Below are positions 43,989 through 53,188 of a DNA stretch of 64,000 bases, piece after piece; the stretch's first letter is position 1; each line of letters opens with the position of its first letter. The notes beneath the pieces were generated by a model. The model was not told where the DNA came from. It ran no database searches and was given only the letters and a program-made list of their open reading frames with translations. The position numbers were made by a program, and so were the translations under genes. Source of the stretch: Clostridia bacterium (lineage in GTDB: Bacteria > Bacillota > Clostridia > Christensenellales > Aristaeellaceae); the NCBI GenBank assembly GCA_017937655.1, contig JAGBDE010000001.1, forward strand, positions 1-64,000, written 5' to 3'.

Positions 43989-45866
43989 ATGAATCTGTCG
44001 CAGATCAAAACGCCGGATGATATCCGCGATCTCAGCTTCGAAGAGTGCGAAAATCTGGCCGATGACATCCGCACAAAAATCATACAGACTGTTTCCCAGA
44101 ATGGAGGACATCTGTCCTCCAATTTGGGCATTGTGGAGATCACGCTGGCCCTCCACCGTGTGTTTCACATGCCTGAAGATAAGATCATCTTTGATGTGGG
44201 TCACCAGACCTACGCTCATAAGCTGCTCACCGGCCGTTTCGACCAGTTTTCCACCCTGCGCACCTACGGCGGCCTTTCCGGCTTCCCCCGCAAGGACGAA
44301 AGTCAGTACGATATTTTCGAGGCCGGTCACGCCAGCACTGCTATTTCTGCTGCGGTGGGCTTTGCCCGGGCCCGTGACGCCCGGGGCGAGGATCATCACG
44401 TGGTGGCGGTGGTGGGGGATGGAGCCCTCACCGGCGGCATGTGCTACGAGGCCCTCAACGATTGCGGCAACAACGGAACGCGTCTTATTGTTCTGCTGAA
44501 CGACAACGAAATGTCTATTGCAAAGAATGTTGGCGCGCTGAGCCAGCATCTGAGCAGCCTACGGGCCAGCAAAAAATGGAATAAGGCCCGCCACAATATC
44601 AAAACCAGGCTGGCCAATACGCCTGTTATCGGCAAGCCGCTGAACAAGTTCATTCACGCCACCTCCACCATGGCCAAGAGCCTGCTGGTCAGCGAAGGTT
44701 TTTTCCCGGCGCTGGGCTTCCGCTACCTTGGCCCCATCGACGGCAACGATCAGCAGGCCATTGAGCTAATTCTGAAAAAGGCCAAGAACCTGAAGGAGCC
44801 GGTGGTCATCCACTGCGTGACCAAAAAGGGCTACGGTTACAACAAGGCGGAACAGCTGCCCGAGGAATTCCATGGTACGTCGCCCTTTTACCTGGATGGC
44901 AAGCATCACGCTTCCGTGCAGGTAAAGTCCAACGGCGAAGTGGCCGCCGAGGAACTGATCCATCTGGCCGAAACGGACAAGTCCGTGCAGGTGGTAACCG
45001 CCGCCATGCCCCTGGGAACCGGCACCCACGCCTTTGGCAAGCTGTACCCCGGCCAGTTTTTTGACGTGGGCATTGCGGAAGAGCATGCGGTGACCATGTG
45101 CGCTGGCATGGCTGCGGGCGGCCTGAAGCCCTTCTTCTTTGTGTATTCCACCTTCCTGCAGCGGGGCTATGACCAGGTGCTGCATGACGTGTGCATTCAG
45201 AAGCTGCCGGTCACCTTTATGCTGGACCGCGCCGGAATCTCCAACGAGGACGGCCAGAGCCATCAGGGCCTGTACGACTTCGCGTACCTCAGGCACATTC
45301 CCGGCATGACCATTTTGTCCCCTGCTGACGAAAACGAGCTCCGGCTGACGATCCGTGCGGCGTATGAGTGCGGATCGCCCTGCGCCATCCGATATCCCAA
45401 GAATGTGCTTGCTTTGCCGGAAGGATATGCCATCGACCAGTTCCACATCGGCAAATGGCAGGAGCTGCGCAGCGGCAGGGATGCTGTCATCCTCGCCACC
45501 GGCAGCATGACCTCCGCCGCCCTGCGGGTGGCTGATATGCTGAAAGAAGCGGGCGTGGAGATGGGCGTGGTGAATGCGTCCACCATAAAGCCTCTGGATG
45601 CTAACATGCTGGCCGATGTTCTGGGCCGCAAGGTTCCCGTCTTTACCATGGAGGAACACATGAAGGCCGGCGGTTTTGGCAGCGCGGTACTGGAATTTGC
45701 CTCCGCCGAAAAGGGCGAGCATGACATCACCCTGCTTGGCGTGGAGGACGTGTTTGTCCAGCATGGCGATCACGCCCATCTTTTGAAGGACGTTGCCCTA
45801 GACGACGAAAGCATCTGCTTGAGGATTCTGAACCACCTGGGAAAGGACGACAAACACAATGGCTGA
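43989..45866 (+). CDS. dxs: 1-Deoxy-D-xylulose-5-phosphate synthase
   Basis: This 625-residue thiamine-diphosphate enzyme is of usual length. Motifs include NGGHLSSNLGIVEITLALH, FDVGHQTYAHKLLTGR, the ThDP motif GDGALTGGMCYEALN, FDVGIAEEHAVT and LDRAGISNEDG in the transketolase domain. It condenses pyruvate and glyceraldehyde 3-phosphate for the MEP isoprenoid pathway. Its end overlaps tlyA by eight bases, the standard clostridial arrangement. Confidence 0.97.
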   Translation: MNLSQIKTPDDIRDLSFEECENLADDIRTKIIQTVSQNGGHLSSNLGIVEITLALHRVFHMPEDKIIFDVGHQTYAHKLLTGRFDQFSTLRTYGGLSGFPRKDESQYDIFEAGHASTAISAAVGFARARDARGEDHHVVAVVGDGALTGGMCYEALNDCGNNGTRLIVLLNDNEMSIAKNVGALSQHLSSLRASKKWNKARHNIKTRLANTPVIGKPLNKFIHATSTMAKSLLVSEGFFPALGFRYLGPIDGNDQQAIELILKKAKNLKEPVVIHCVTKKGYGYNKAEQLPEEFHGTSPFYLDGKHHASVQVKSNGEVAAEELIHLAETDKSVQVVTAAMPLGTGTHAFGKLYPGQFFDVGIAEEHAVTMCAGMAAGGLKPFFFVYSTFLQRGYDQVLHDVCIQKLPVTFMLDRAGISNEDGQSHQGLYDFAYLRHIPGMTILSPADENELRLTIRAAYECGSPCAIRYPKNVLALPEGYAIDQFHIGKWQELRSGRDAVILATGSMTSAALRVADMLKEAGVEMGVVNASTIKPLDANMLADVLGRKVPVFTMEEHMKAGGFGSAVLEFASAEKGEHDITLLGVEDVFVQHGDHAHLLKDVALDDESICLRILNHLGKDDKHNG

Positions 45867-46671
45867 AAAAGTCAGAGCAGATCTTGCTATGGTACAGCGC
45901 GGGCTTGCCCAGAGCCGGGAAGCCGCCCAGGCGCTGATCATGGCGGGACAGGTATACAGCAAGGAAGTCAAGATCATCAAGGCTTCTGAAAAGATTGGGC
46001 CGGAGGATGATCTGCATGTGAAAGGCGCGCAGAATCCCTTTGTGGGGCGCGGCGCGCTGAAGCTGGACAAGGCCCTCAGAGTCTTTCAGGCCGACGTGAC
46101 CGATGTTGTGGCCATGGACATCGGCGCGGCCACCGGCGGCTTCACGGATGTGCTTTTGCAAAATGGCGCCAAGCAAGTGTATGCCATCGACGTGGGATAC
46201 GGCCAGCTCAGCTGGAAGATCCGCAACGACGAGCGTGTGGTGGTGCTGGAACGCACCAATGCCCGGTACCTGACCCGGGAGCAGATCCCCCTGGTGCCGT
46301 CTGTGACGGTGATGGACGTGTCCTTCATTTCCGTGAAGCTGATCCTTCCCAAGGCCGCAGAACTGATGGAAAACAAGGGCCGGTTCTATATCCTGATCAA
46401 GCCCCAGTTTGAAGCGGGCCGTGAAAACGTGGGCAAGAAGGGCGTTGTGCGGGATCCTGCGGTACACCGTCAGGTGGTTCAGTCTGTCCGGGACTTTGTG
46501 ACCACCATGGGCTACCAGATGACCCAGTTGGATTTCTCGCCCATCACCGGGCCGGAGGGCAACATTGAGTACATCGCGGAACTGTTGCCGGAAAACGAAA
46601 AAAATGCATCCGTCACCGACGAAACCATCCGTCAGGTGGTGGAAAACGCTCACCAAACCTTGGCAAAATAA
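45859..46671 (+). CDS. tlyA: TlyA-family rRNA (cytidine-2'-O)-methyltransferase
   Basis: This 270-residue protein has an N-terminal S4 RNA-binding domain (VRADLAMVQRGLAQSREAAQ, residues 4-60) and an RrmJ-like methyltransferase domain. The SAM site is VVAMDIGAATGGFTDVLL, and VMDVSFISVKLILP carries catalytic-core residues. TlyA methylates 16S and/or 23S rRNA; hemolysin is an outdated name. Translationally coupled to dxs. Confidence 0.93.
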   Translation: MAEKVRADLAMVQRGLAQSREAAQALIMAGQVYSKEVKIIKASEKIGPEDDLHVKGAQNPFVGRGALKLDKALRVFQADVTDVVAMDIGAATGGFTDVLLQNGAKQVYAIDVGYGQLSWKIRNDERVVVLERTNARYLTREQIPLVPSVTVMDVSFISVKLILPKAAELMENKGRFYILIKPQFEAGRENVGKKGVVRDPAVHRQVVQSVRDFVTTMGYQMTQLDFSPITGPEGNIEYIAELLPENEKNASVTDETIRQVVENAHQTLAK

Positions 46672-46678
46672 TTCATGC

Positions 46679-46715
46679 ATGCATAAGCATTCACTATTGA
46701 ATGCTTATGCATTTT
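46679..46715 (+). terminator. Perfect 15-bp hairpin after tlyA, overlapping the nadK promoter
   Basis: ATGCATAAGCATTCA (46679-46693) pairs with TGAATGCTTATGCAT (46698-46712) over CTAT, then TTT. The 3' arm contains the -35 box of the nadK promoter. Confidence 0.75.
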
Positions 46716-46725
46716 CTGTTATAAT
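46697..46725 (+). promoter_or_regulatory. Promoter of nadK embedded in the preceding terminator
   Basis: TTGAAT (46697-46702) and TATAAT (46720-46725) are 17 bases apart, 24 bases before the start codon. Confidence 0.65.
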
Positions 46726-46749
46726 ATGCAACGAAAGGCAGGCGAGAAA

Positions 46750-47595
46750 ATGCAATCTATTTACCTTGTGATCCATCATCGAAAGCAGAATCTTGAGGAC
46801 GTTGCACGCCTGCTGGTAAAAGCCCTTTGGGATGCGGGTATTAGTGTATATGCAGAACCCTGGCTCCACAAAAGGCTGGAGAATTGTCCTGACATCCGTC
46901 TTGTGCAGGGAGAGGCGTCTCTTTGTGACGCGGTGCTTTCCGTGGGCGGAGACGGAACCTTCCTCCGGGCCAACGCCACCGCCGTGCAGTATGGACTGCC
47001 CATTTTGGGCGTGAACCTTGGCACGGTTGGCTTTCTGGCGGAGGTGGAATGGGATCAGCTGCAAACCGCCTGCCAGCAATTGGCCAGCGGTGACTATACC
47101 ATCCGGGAACGCATGATGCTCAAGGCCGAGCTGGACGGCAGAAGCTGGCTGGCCCTCAACGATGTGGTTCTGAGCCGCGGGGGTTATTCCCGGCTCATCG
47201 GCGTAAAGGCTGAGGTGGATGGGGAAGAGGTGGGGCGGTACATTGCCGACGGCCTGATCATCTCCACGCCCACCGGCTCTACCGGCTATTCCCTGTCCGC
47301 GGGCGGGCCCATCGTCCACCCGGCGGTGGAGTGCATTCTGCTGACCCCCATCTGCGCTCATTCCCTCCAGCACAGGCCGGTTGTGGCAGCGCCGCAGCAC
47401 CGTATTGAGCTTTCCCTGGACGATACCCACGCCCAAAGCGTTCAATGCGCCATCGACGGCCAGGGCTTATTTGTCCTGACGGCCGATAAAAAGCTGGTGG
47501 TCACCCGGGCCGATCAGCCTGCCCGTTTTATCGAAACCAGGCAGCGCAGCTTCTTTACCACCATCCGATGCAAACTGGCCGAGTGGACCAGATAA
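46750..47595 (+). CDS. nadK: NAD kinase
   Basis: This protein of about 281 residues has the family motifs SVGGDGTFLRA (GGDGT at residues 66-70), LGVNLGTVGFLAEVEW and DGLIISTPTGSTGYSLSAGG. It phosphorylates NAD to NADP. The frame opens at 46726 directly after the -10 box, so the ATG at 46750, after AGGCGAG, is used. argR begins 21 bases downstream. Confidence 0.95.
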   Translation: MQSIYLVIHHRKQNLEDVARLLVKALWDAGISVYAEPWLHKRLENCPDIRLVQGEASLCDAVLSVGGDGTFLRANATAVQYGLPILGVNLGTVGFLAEVEWDQLQTACQQLASGDYTIRERMMLKAELDGRSWLALNDVVLSRGGYSRLIGVKAEVDGEEVGRYIADGLIISTPTGSTGYSLSAGGPIVHPAVECILLTPICAHSLQHRPVVAAPQHRIELSLDDTHAQSVQCAIDGQGLFVLTADKKLVVTRADQPARFIETRQRSFFTTIRCKLAEWTR

Positions 47596-47616
47596 TTGAT
47601 ACAAGGAGAAACAAGA

Positions 47617-48072
47617 ATGAAGGCATCCAGACAGATCACCATTCTCGAAATCATCAACAGCCGTGAAGTGGAAACCCAGGAAGAACTGGCAGAAGAGCTG
47701 AAAAATCACGGCTTTCAGGTCACCCAGGCCACCATCTCCCGGGACATTAAGGAACTGCGCCTGGTGAAGGTGCTGGGTAAAAACGGCACCTACCATTACG
47801 CAGCCGCCGGCCGGAACGACAGCGGCCTCAGCGAACGCCTGGCCCGCATGTTCAGCGAGACGGTCATCAGCATCGTCAGCGCGTATAACCAGATTGTGAT
47901 CCGCACCCTGTCCGGCAGCGCCAACATCGCCGCTGAGGCCATCGACAGCCTGCAGTGGCCCGAAGTGCTTGGCACCATCGCCGGCGATAACACCATCCTG
48001 ATGATTGTTCGCACCGTGGAGGAGGTCATGCCCCTGATGGAGCGCCTCAACGCCATGATGCACAGGTCTTGA
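47617..48072 (+). CDS. argR: Arginine repressor ArgR
   Basis: This protein of 151 residues has an N-terminal winged helix (QVTQATISRDIKELRLVKV is the recognition part) and a C-terminal hexamerisation/arginine domain (GTIAGDNTILMIVRTVEEVM; G-D-N-T-I matches the Arg-binding loop). It represses arginine synthesis and activates catabolism when arginine is bound. AAGGAG precedes the ATG at 47617; the longer frame from 47596 is not supported. Location between nadK and recN is conserved in Firmicutes. Confidence 0.95.
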   Translation: MKASRQITILEIINSREVETQEELAEELKNHGFQVTQATISRDIKELRLVKVLGKNGTYHYAAAGRNDSGLSERLARMFSETVISIVSAYNQIVIRTLSGSANIAAEAIDSLQWPEVLGTIAGDNTILMIVRTVEEVMPLMERLNAMMHRS

Positions 48073-48091
48073 CGAAAGGAAGGTACAGGTT

Positions 48092-49819
48092 ATGCTACTG
48101 TCGATGACGGTGCGCAACATTGCGCTCATCGAAAGCCTGACCATAGAATTTCATAAAGGAATGACGGTTCTCAGCGGCGAGACCGGCGCAGGTAAGTCCA
48201 TCATTGTGGACAGCATCAACCTGGTGCTGGGCGAGCGGGCCGACCGGGGGCTGATCCGCTCCGGATGCGAGAAAGCCTCTGTGGAAGCGCTGATCGATAT
48301 TTCCGATTGCCCCAAGGCCAAGGCTGTTCTGGAAAGCCAGCAGCTGTCCGACGACGGCGGCGTAATTTCCATTCAGCGCGAGATTACCACCACGGACCGA
48401 AACGTGTGCCGTGTCTGCGGGGTCATTGTGCCGCTGACGTTCCTCAGGACGCTGTCTGCGCTGCTGGTGGACGTTCACGGGCAGCATCAGCACCAGAGCC
48501 TGCTGGACAGCAAAATGCACATGGGCTTTCTGGATTCTTTTGGCGACGCCACGTTCCTGGACAAAAAGGAAGAAGTGGCCACTGCTTACTGTGTCTGGAA
48601 GGAAAGCAGCGCCAAGTTCTCCGCCCTGCGCAAGGAAAACGCCCAGCGGGAGGAGCGGCAGGAGTACCTGTCCACCCGCGTCAAGGAACTGGACGCCGTG
48701 CAGCTGACCATGGGCGAGGCTGACAAGATCGCAGCAGAGAGGGACTATTTCCAGAGCGCGGAGAAGATCGACAACGCCATGCGCACCGCTTACGGCGAGG
48801 TCTATGGCGGAGGACGGGAACAAAGCGCGGCCATCAAGCTCAAGGAAGCGGCCAGCGCCATGCAGTCCATCGGCCACCTGGACGAGAAATTCCAGGCCCT
48901 GGGCGCAAGGCTGATGACCGCCCATTATGAGATTGAGGAAATCGGCATTGAGCTGCGGGATCTGCTGGAACAGCAGAATTTTGATCCGGAGCGTTTGGAA
49001 CAGATGTCCGAGCGGCTGGATACCATCCGCCGGCTGGAACGCCGCTACGGCATGACGGCCGACGAACTGGTCAGCCATCATGAGGAGATCAAGGACGAAC
49101 TCAGCCGCCTGGGCAACATGGAAGAGCGGCTGCAGCGGGCCGAGATGGACTACAAGCGCAAGCTGGCGGAATACCGAGCCGCGGCTGCAGAACTGACCGA
49201 GATGCGCAAGAACCTGGCCACCTGGTTCGAGGGGGTCATGGAAAAGGAACTCAGCGACCTGGGCATGCAGAACACCCGTTTTGCCTGCGTGTTTGAGGCG
49301 CTTGAACCCGGCCAGAAGAAGGTTCCTACCGCCGAGGGTGACGACCATATTGCCTTCTATATCGCCCCCAACCCGGGCGAGCCGCTCAAGCCCCTGGACA
49401 AGACCGCTTCCGGTGGCGAACTGAGCCGCCTGATGCTGGCCCTGAAAGCCGCAGGCGCCGCCCACGAAGGCATCCCGGTGATGATCTTTGACGAGATTGA
49501 CACCGGCATCAGCGGGCACATTGCCCAGGTGGTGGCGGAGAAGATGGCGTCCATCGCCGGATTCCATCAGGTGCTGTGCGTTACCCATCTGGCCCAGATT
49601 GCCGCCATGGCGGACTACCAGTACCTGGTGGCCAAAAAGGTGGTAGGGGAGAGGACCTTCACCAACGTCACCCAGCTGGACAAACAAGGCCGCATCGACG
49701 AGGTGGCAAGGCTCATCGGCGTTAGCAGCGACCAGCAGGAAAGCGGTATCGCCCATGCAAGGGCCATCCTCAACGCGGGCGTCATGTGGAAAAACCAAAA
49801 CAGGGTGCAAAATCCTTAA
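48092..49819 (+). CDS. recN: DNA repair protein RecN
   Basis: This SMC-like ATPase has 575 residues. The Walker A motif is GETGAGKSIIVDSI, DVHGQHQHQSLL follows, then a long coiled-coil middle (about residues 160-390). The signature is TASGGELSRLMLALK, Walker B is VMIFDEIDTGISG, and VTHLAQIAAMAD is present. It acts early in double-strand-break repair with RecA. The family is commonly SOS-controlled, but no LexA box was found in the 20 bases before it, and it is probably transcribed from the nadK promoter. Confidence 0.96.
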   Translation: MLLSMTVRNIALIESLTIEFHKGMTVLSGETGAGKSIIVDSINLVLGERADRGLIRSGCEKASVEALIDISDCPKAKAVLESQQLSDDGGVISIQREITTTDRNVCRVCGVIVPLTFLRTLSALLVDVHGQHQHQSLLDSKMHMGFLDSFGDATFLDKKEEVATAYCVWKESSAKFSALRKENAQREERQEYLSTRVKELDAVQLTMGEADKIAAERDYFQSAEKIDNAMRTAYGEVYGGGREQSAAIKLKEAASAMQSIGHLDEKFQALGARLMTAHYEIEEIGIELRDLLEQQNFDPERLEQMSERLDTIRRLERRYGMTADELVSHHEEIKDELSRLGNMEERLQRAEMDYKRKLAEYRAAAAELTEMRKNLATWFEGVMEKELSDLGMQNTRFACVFEALEPGQKKVPTAEGDDHIAFYIAPNPGEPLKPLDKTASGGELSRLMLALKAAGAAHEGIPVMIFDEIDTGISGHIAQVVAEKMASIAGFHQVLCVTHLAQIAAMADYQYLVAKKVVGERTFTNVTQLDKQGRIDEVARLIGVSSDQQESGIAHARAILNAGVMWKNQNRVQNP

Positions 49820-49840
49820 TTGTTAAAGAAGAAATTACCC

Positions 49841-49869
49841 TTTCCACCGCATAAGGTTTATGCTATACT
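49841..49869 (+). promoter_or_regulatory. Candidate promoter of the rnf operon
   Basis: TTTCCA (49841-49846) and TATACT (49864-49869) are 17 bases apart, 46 bases before rnfC. Confidence 0.55.
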
Positions 49870-49914
49870 CTCAATGGATGCATATGTGAATTCATACAGG
49901 AAGGACGATATATC

Positions 49915-51261
49915 ATGAGCATCATTCACCGTTTTCCCGGTGGAATTCATCCCCACGAGGGAAAGGGCGGCAAGGCCGCAACTGCCGGTCTTCCCATTGT
50001 GGAAGCCCCGCTGCCTTCCCGCGTAACCATTCCGCTGCAGCAGCACATCGGCGCTCCCTGCAAGCCTCTGGTTCAGAAGGGCGACTATGTGAAGGTTGGC
50101 CAGATGATCGGCGAGCCTGTGGGCTTTGTGAGCGCGGCTGTTCACGCCTCCGTTTCCGGCACTGTGGTGGATGTTATGCCCTGCATCGTGGCCAATGGAA
50201 CCCAGGTCAACGCTGTGGTCATCGATAACGACCATACCGACACCTGGGAAGACCTGACCCCTGTGCAGAACCCCGAAGCCATCACCGCCCAGGAACTGTC
50301 TGAGCTTTGCCGCAAACTGGGCATTGTGGGTATGGGCGGCGCAACCTTTCCCACTTCTGTGAAGCTGGCTGTGCCCGCTGACAAGAAGGTGGACACCCTG
50401 CTCATCAATGGTGCAGAATGCGAGCCTTACCTTTCTGCCGACCATCGGCTGATGGCGGAGAAGGCTGAGGGCATAGTGTGCGGCGTCCGCCTGGTGAAGA
50501 AGGCCCTGAATATTCCTACGGTCAAGATCGGCGTGGAGCTGAACAAGCCTGACGCCATCGACGCCCTGAAAGCCTGCATCAAGGCAGATGATGGCATCGA
50601 AGTGATCGGCCTGAAGGTCAATTACCCCCAGGGCGGCGAAAAGCAGCTGACTTACGCCCTCACCGGCCGGAAGGTCCGCACCGGCGGCCTGCCCCTGGAT
50701 ATTGGCGTAATCGTGATGAACGTGGGCACCTGCTATGCCATCTATCGCGCCGTGTACGAGGGACGGCCCGTTATCGACCGGGTGGTGACCGTGGGCGGCA
50801 CCGTTGCCAAGCCCGCCAACTATCTGGCCCGCATCGGCTCTCCTGTGGAATGGCTGCTGGATACCTCCGAGGGCATGCTGCCTGAGACCCGCATGCTGAT
50901 CTACGGCGGCCCCATGATGGGCATGGCCATCAGCCGTCATGACATTCCCGTCACCAAGGGATGCAGCGGCGTGCTGGCCCTCGACAAGCTGGCTGCCCTG
51001 GCGGAGGAAGGCGCTTGCATCCGCTGCGGACGCTGCGTGGAAGCCTGCCCGATGCTGCTGTCTCCCACCATGCTGGACAAGTACATGCGCAAGGGCATGT
51101 ACGAGGAAGCTGAACAGGCTGGCGCGCTGAACTGCATGGAATGCGGCGCCTGCACCTGGAGCTGCCCTGCCCGCCGCAACCTGACCCAGAGCTGCCGCGT
51201 ACTCAAGAAAGTGATTACGCAGCGCAAGAAAGAAGAAGCCGCACTGAAAGGAGGTAAGTAA
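49915..51261 (+). CDS. rnfC: Rnf complex subunit RnfC
   Basis: This protein of 448 residues is peripheral and cytoplasmic, the NADH-binding subunit. It has HRFPGGIHPHEGKG at the start, NADH/FMN-site loops GIVGMGGATFPTSVKL and INGAECEPYLSADHRLM, and two [4Fe-4S] motifs, CIRCGRCVEACP and CMECGACTWSCP. It passes electrons between ferredoxin, via RnfB, and NAD. First gene of rnfCDEAB; rnfD starts 2 bases after its stop. Confidence 0.96.
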   Translation: MSIIHRFPGGIHPHEGKGGKAATAGLPIVEAPLPSRVTIPLQQHIGAPCKPLVQKGDYVKVGQMIGEPVGFVSAAVHASVSGTVVDVMPCIVANGTQVNAVVIDNDHTDTWEDLTPVQNPEAITAQELSELCRKLGIVGMGGATFPTSVKLAVPADKKVDTLLINGAECEPYLSADHRLMAEKAEGIVCGVRLVKKALNIPTVKIGVELNKPDAIDALKACIKADDGIEVIGLKVNYPQGGEKQLTYALTGRKVRTGGLPLDIGVIVMNVGTCYAIYRAVYEGRPVIDRVVTVGGTVAKPANYLARIGSPVEWLLDTSEGMLPETRMLIYGGPMMGMAISRHDIPVTKGCSGVLALDKLAALAEEGACIRCGRCVEACPMLLSPTMLDKYMRKGMYEEAEQAGALNCMECGACTWSCPARRNLTQSCRVLKKVITQRKKEEAALKGGK

Positions 51262-51263
51262 GC

Positions 51264-52550
51264 ATGAGCCGCAAACTGGTCGTTTCGTCTTCTCCCTTTT
51301 TGCGTAATACCTCGGTCACCACCAGGGGCATTATGCTGGACGTGATCATTGCCATGCTGCCCACCGCTTTTGCAGCTGTGTGGTATTTCGGCAAAGGCGC
51401 GCTGACATTGATGCTTACTGCCGTCATCTGCTGCGTGGCCGCTGAATGGCTTTATCAGAAGCTGACCCATCAGAAGTCCACCATTTCCGATCTGAGCGCC
51501 GTGGTCACCGGCATGCTGCTTGCCTTCAACATGCCCGCCGACGCTCCCTGGTGGATGGCTGCTGTGGGTTCCGTGATCGCCATCGTGCTGGTGAAGCAGA
51601 TTTTCGGCGGTCTGGGACACAACTTTGTGAACCCTGCCCTGGCTGCCCGTACCATCCTGATGATGAGCTGGACGGTTCTCATGACCGCCCAGGTTCTGCC
51701 CGCTGCCGGTGAGTTCTTCGGACTGACCGCCGCAGCCATGGATGCCACTTCCGCTGCCACTCAGGCTGTTGCGACCGCCGCTCCCGCCATCGACGCTGTG
51801 GCCTCTGCTACCGTGCAGGCTGTGTCCAGCGCCTCCGGTGCCGTGGACGCTGTGGCTGCTGCCACTCAGGCTGTTGCGACCGCCGCTCCCGCCATCGACG
51901 CTGTGGCCTCTGCTACTGTGCAGGCTGTGTCCAGCGCCTCCGGTGCAGTCGACGCTGTGGCTTCTGCTACTGTGCAGGCTGTGTCCAGCGCTTCCACCTC
52001 TGTGGACGCTGTGGCTTCCGCTACTGTGGACGCCGTGTCCGTCGCTACGCCTCTTGCTCCCAACGCCTCCGGCTACACCCTCTGGCAGCTGTTCAGCGGC
52101 AATATCCCCGGTATGCTGGGGGAAACCTGCAAGCTGACTTTGCTCCTTGGCGGTATCTACCTGATCATCCGCCGGGTGATTGACTGGCGCATTCCCGTTT
52201 CCTTTATCGGTACTGCCTTCCTGCTGTTCCTGGCTAAGTACGGCGTGGTTTACAGCGTGGAAAGCGGCGCCAACAACGCCCTCTACCAGCTGCTCAGCGG
52301 CGGCCTCATTCTGGGCGCGTTCTTCATGGCCACTGACTACGTTACCTCTCCCATTACCAAATGGGGCCGTGTGATCATGGGCGTTGGCTGCGCGCTGATT
52401 CTGTTCCTGATCCGTAACGCCGGAACGTACCCGGAAGGCTGCTCTTTCGCCATTCTGTTCATGAACGTGCTGACCCCCATGATCGACAAATTCACCACCC
52501 GGAAGCCCTTCGGAACCGTGAAGCCTGCGAAGGGAGGTGCTCAGGCATGA
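51264..52550 (+). CDS. rnfD: Rnf complex subunit RnfD with a tandem-repeat insertion
   Basis: This membrane subunit has 428 residues, about 100 more than usual. The framework is normal: TTRGIMLDVIIAMLPTAFAA, LGHNFVNPALAARTILMMSW, NIPGMLGETCKLTLLLGGIY and SGGLILGAFFMATDYVTSP. In other RnfD proteins a D-G/A-x-S-G-A-T-P-L segment carries covalent FMN on Thr. Here that place is DAVSVATPL (Thr262). Before it lies an Ala/Val/Ser-rich insertion (about residues 159-255) made of 17- and 18-residue units containing D-A-V-A-S-A-T. The first unit, DATSAAT (160-166), fits the published flavin-transferase target pattern; the middle ones have Ala at the Ser/Thr position. Overlaps rnfE by four bases, with no rnfG between. 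Confidence 0.92.
   Translation: MSRKLVVSSSPFLRNTSVTTRGIMLDVIIAMLPTAFAAVWYFGKGALTLMLTAVICCVAAEWLYQKLTHQKSTISDLSAVVTGMLLAFNMPADAPWWMAAVGSVIAIVLVKQIFGGLGHNFVNPALAARTILMMSWTVLMTAQVLPAAGEFFGLTAAAMDATSAATQAVATAAPAIDAVASATVQAVSSASGAVDAVAAATQAVATAAPAIDAVASATVQAVSSASGAVDAVASATVQAVSSASTSVDAVASATVDAVSVATPLAPNASGYTLWQLFSGNIPGMLGETCKLTLLLGGIYLIIRRVIDWRIPVSFIGTAFLLFLAKYGVVYSVESGANNALYQLLSGGLILGAFFMATDYVTSPITKWGRVIMGVGCALILFLIRNAGTYPEGCSFAILFMNVLTPMIDKFTTRKPFGTVKPAKGGAQA
51741..52055 (+). repeat. In-frame tandem repeats in rnfD encoding DAVxxAT units
   Basis: A 105-bp unit starting GCCACTCAGG at 51756 recurs almost identically at 51861. It is followed by two further 54-bp partial copies (about 51944 and 51998). 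All copies keep frame and encode alternating 17- and 18-residue modules with the heptad D-A-V/T-x-x-A-T. The near identity of the first two copies points to recent duplication. Confidence 0.85.
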
Positions 52551-53188
52551 GCAAGAAGTCCCTCGGAAAGATTTTTATGAACGGCATCATTGACGAGAAC
52601 CCCACCTTCCGTCTGCTGCTGGGCATGTGTCCCACGCTGGCCATCTCCACCGCCGCCACCAACGGTCTGGGCATGGGTCTGGCTGCCACCTTCGTTCTGG
52701 TTTTCTCCAACCTGGTGATTTCCCTTTTGCGCAAGGTGATCCCCGAAAAGGTTCGCATTCCCAGCTTCGTGGTGGTCATCGCGTCCTTCGTGACTATGAT
52801 CGACCTGCTGCTCAAGGCATTCATCCCGTCCCTGTCTGAATCCCTGGGTATGTACATCCCGCTGATCGTGGTGAACTGCATTATCTTCGCCCGCGCGGAA
52901 TCCTTTGCCTTCAAGAATGGCCCCATCGAATCCATCTTCGACGGTCTGGGCATGGGCCTGGGCTTCACCATCGCGCTGACCATCCTGTCCGCCATCCGTG
53001 AATGCATCGGCGCAGGAACCATCTTCGGCATGCAGGTCATGCCCGCAAACTATCAGCCCATGGCCTTCGCGGTCATGCCCTCCGGCGGATTCATCTTCCT
53101 GGGCGTGCTGCTGCTGATTGTCAACGGCCTGATGTCTTACGTTGAAAAGCGCAAGAAAGAAAAGGAAGAGGAGGAGATGATGTTATGA
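52547..53188 (+). CDS. rnfE: Rnf complex subunit RnfE
   Basis: This integral membrane protein has 213 residues and six helices. [20 protein letters not shown] is the family hallmark; the LGMCP-type Cys is a ligand candidate for the membrane [2Fe-2S] cluster shared with RnfA. Also seen are [18 protein letters not shown] and a charged C-terminal tail. It overlaps both rnfD and rnfA by four bases. Confidence 0.95.
   Translation: MSKKSLGKIFMNGIIDENPTFRLLLGMCPTLAISTAATNGLGMGLAATFVLVFSNLVISLLRKVIPEKVRIPSFVVVIASFVTMIDLLLKAFIPSLSESLGMYIPLIVVNCIIFARAESFAFKNGPIESIFDGLGMGLGFTIALTILSAIRECIGAGTIFGMQVMPANYQPMAFAVMPSGGFIFLGVLLLIVNGLMSYVEKRKKEKEEEEMML

Noticed and set aside
41298-44549. Minus-strand ORF of 1083 codons across murF, ddl and dxs
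   Set aside because: It runs through three clear plus-strand genes and reads as a complement shadow rich in Gly, His, Val and Gln.
51741-52055. Repeats as a CRISPR array
   Set aside because: The repeats are adjacent, in frame, of 54 and 105 bp, and lie within an open coding sequence; there are no spacers.
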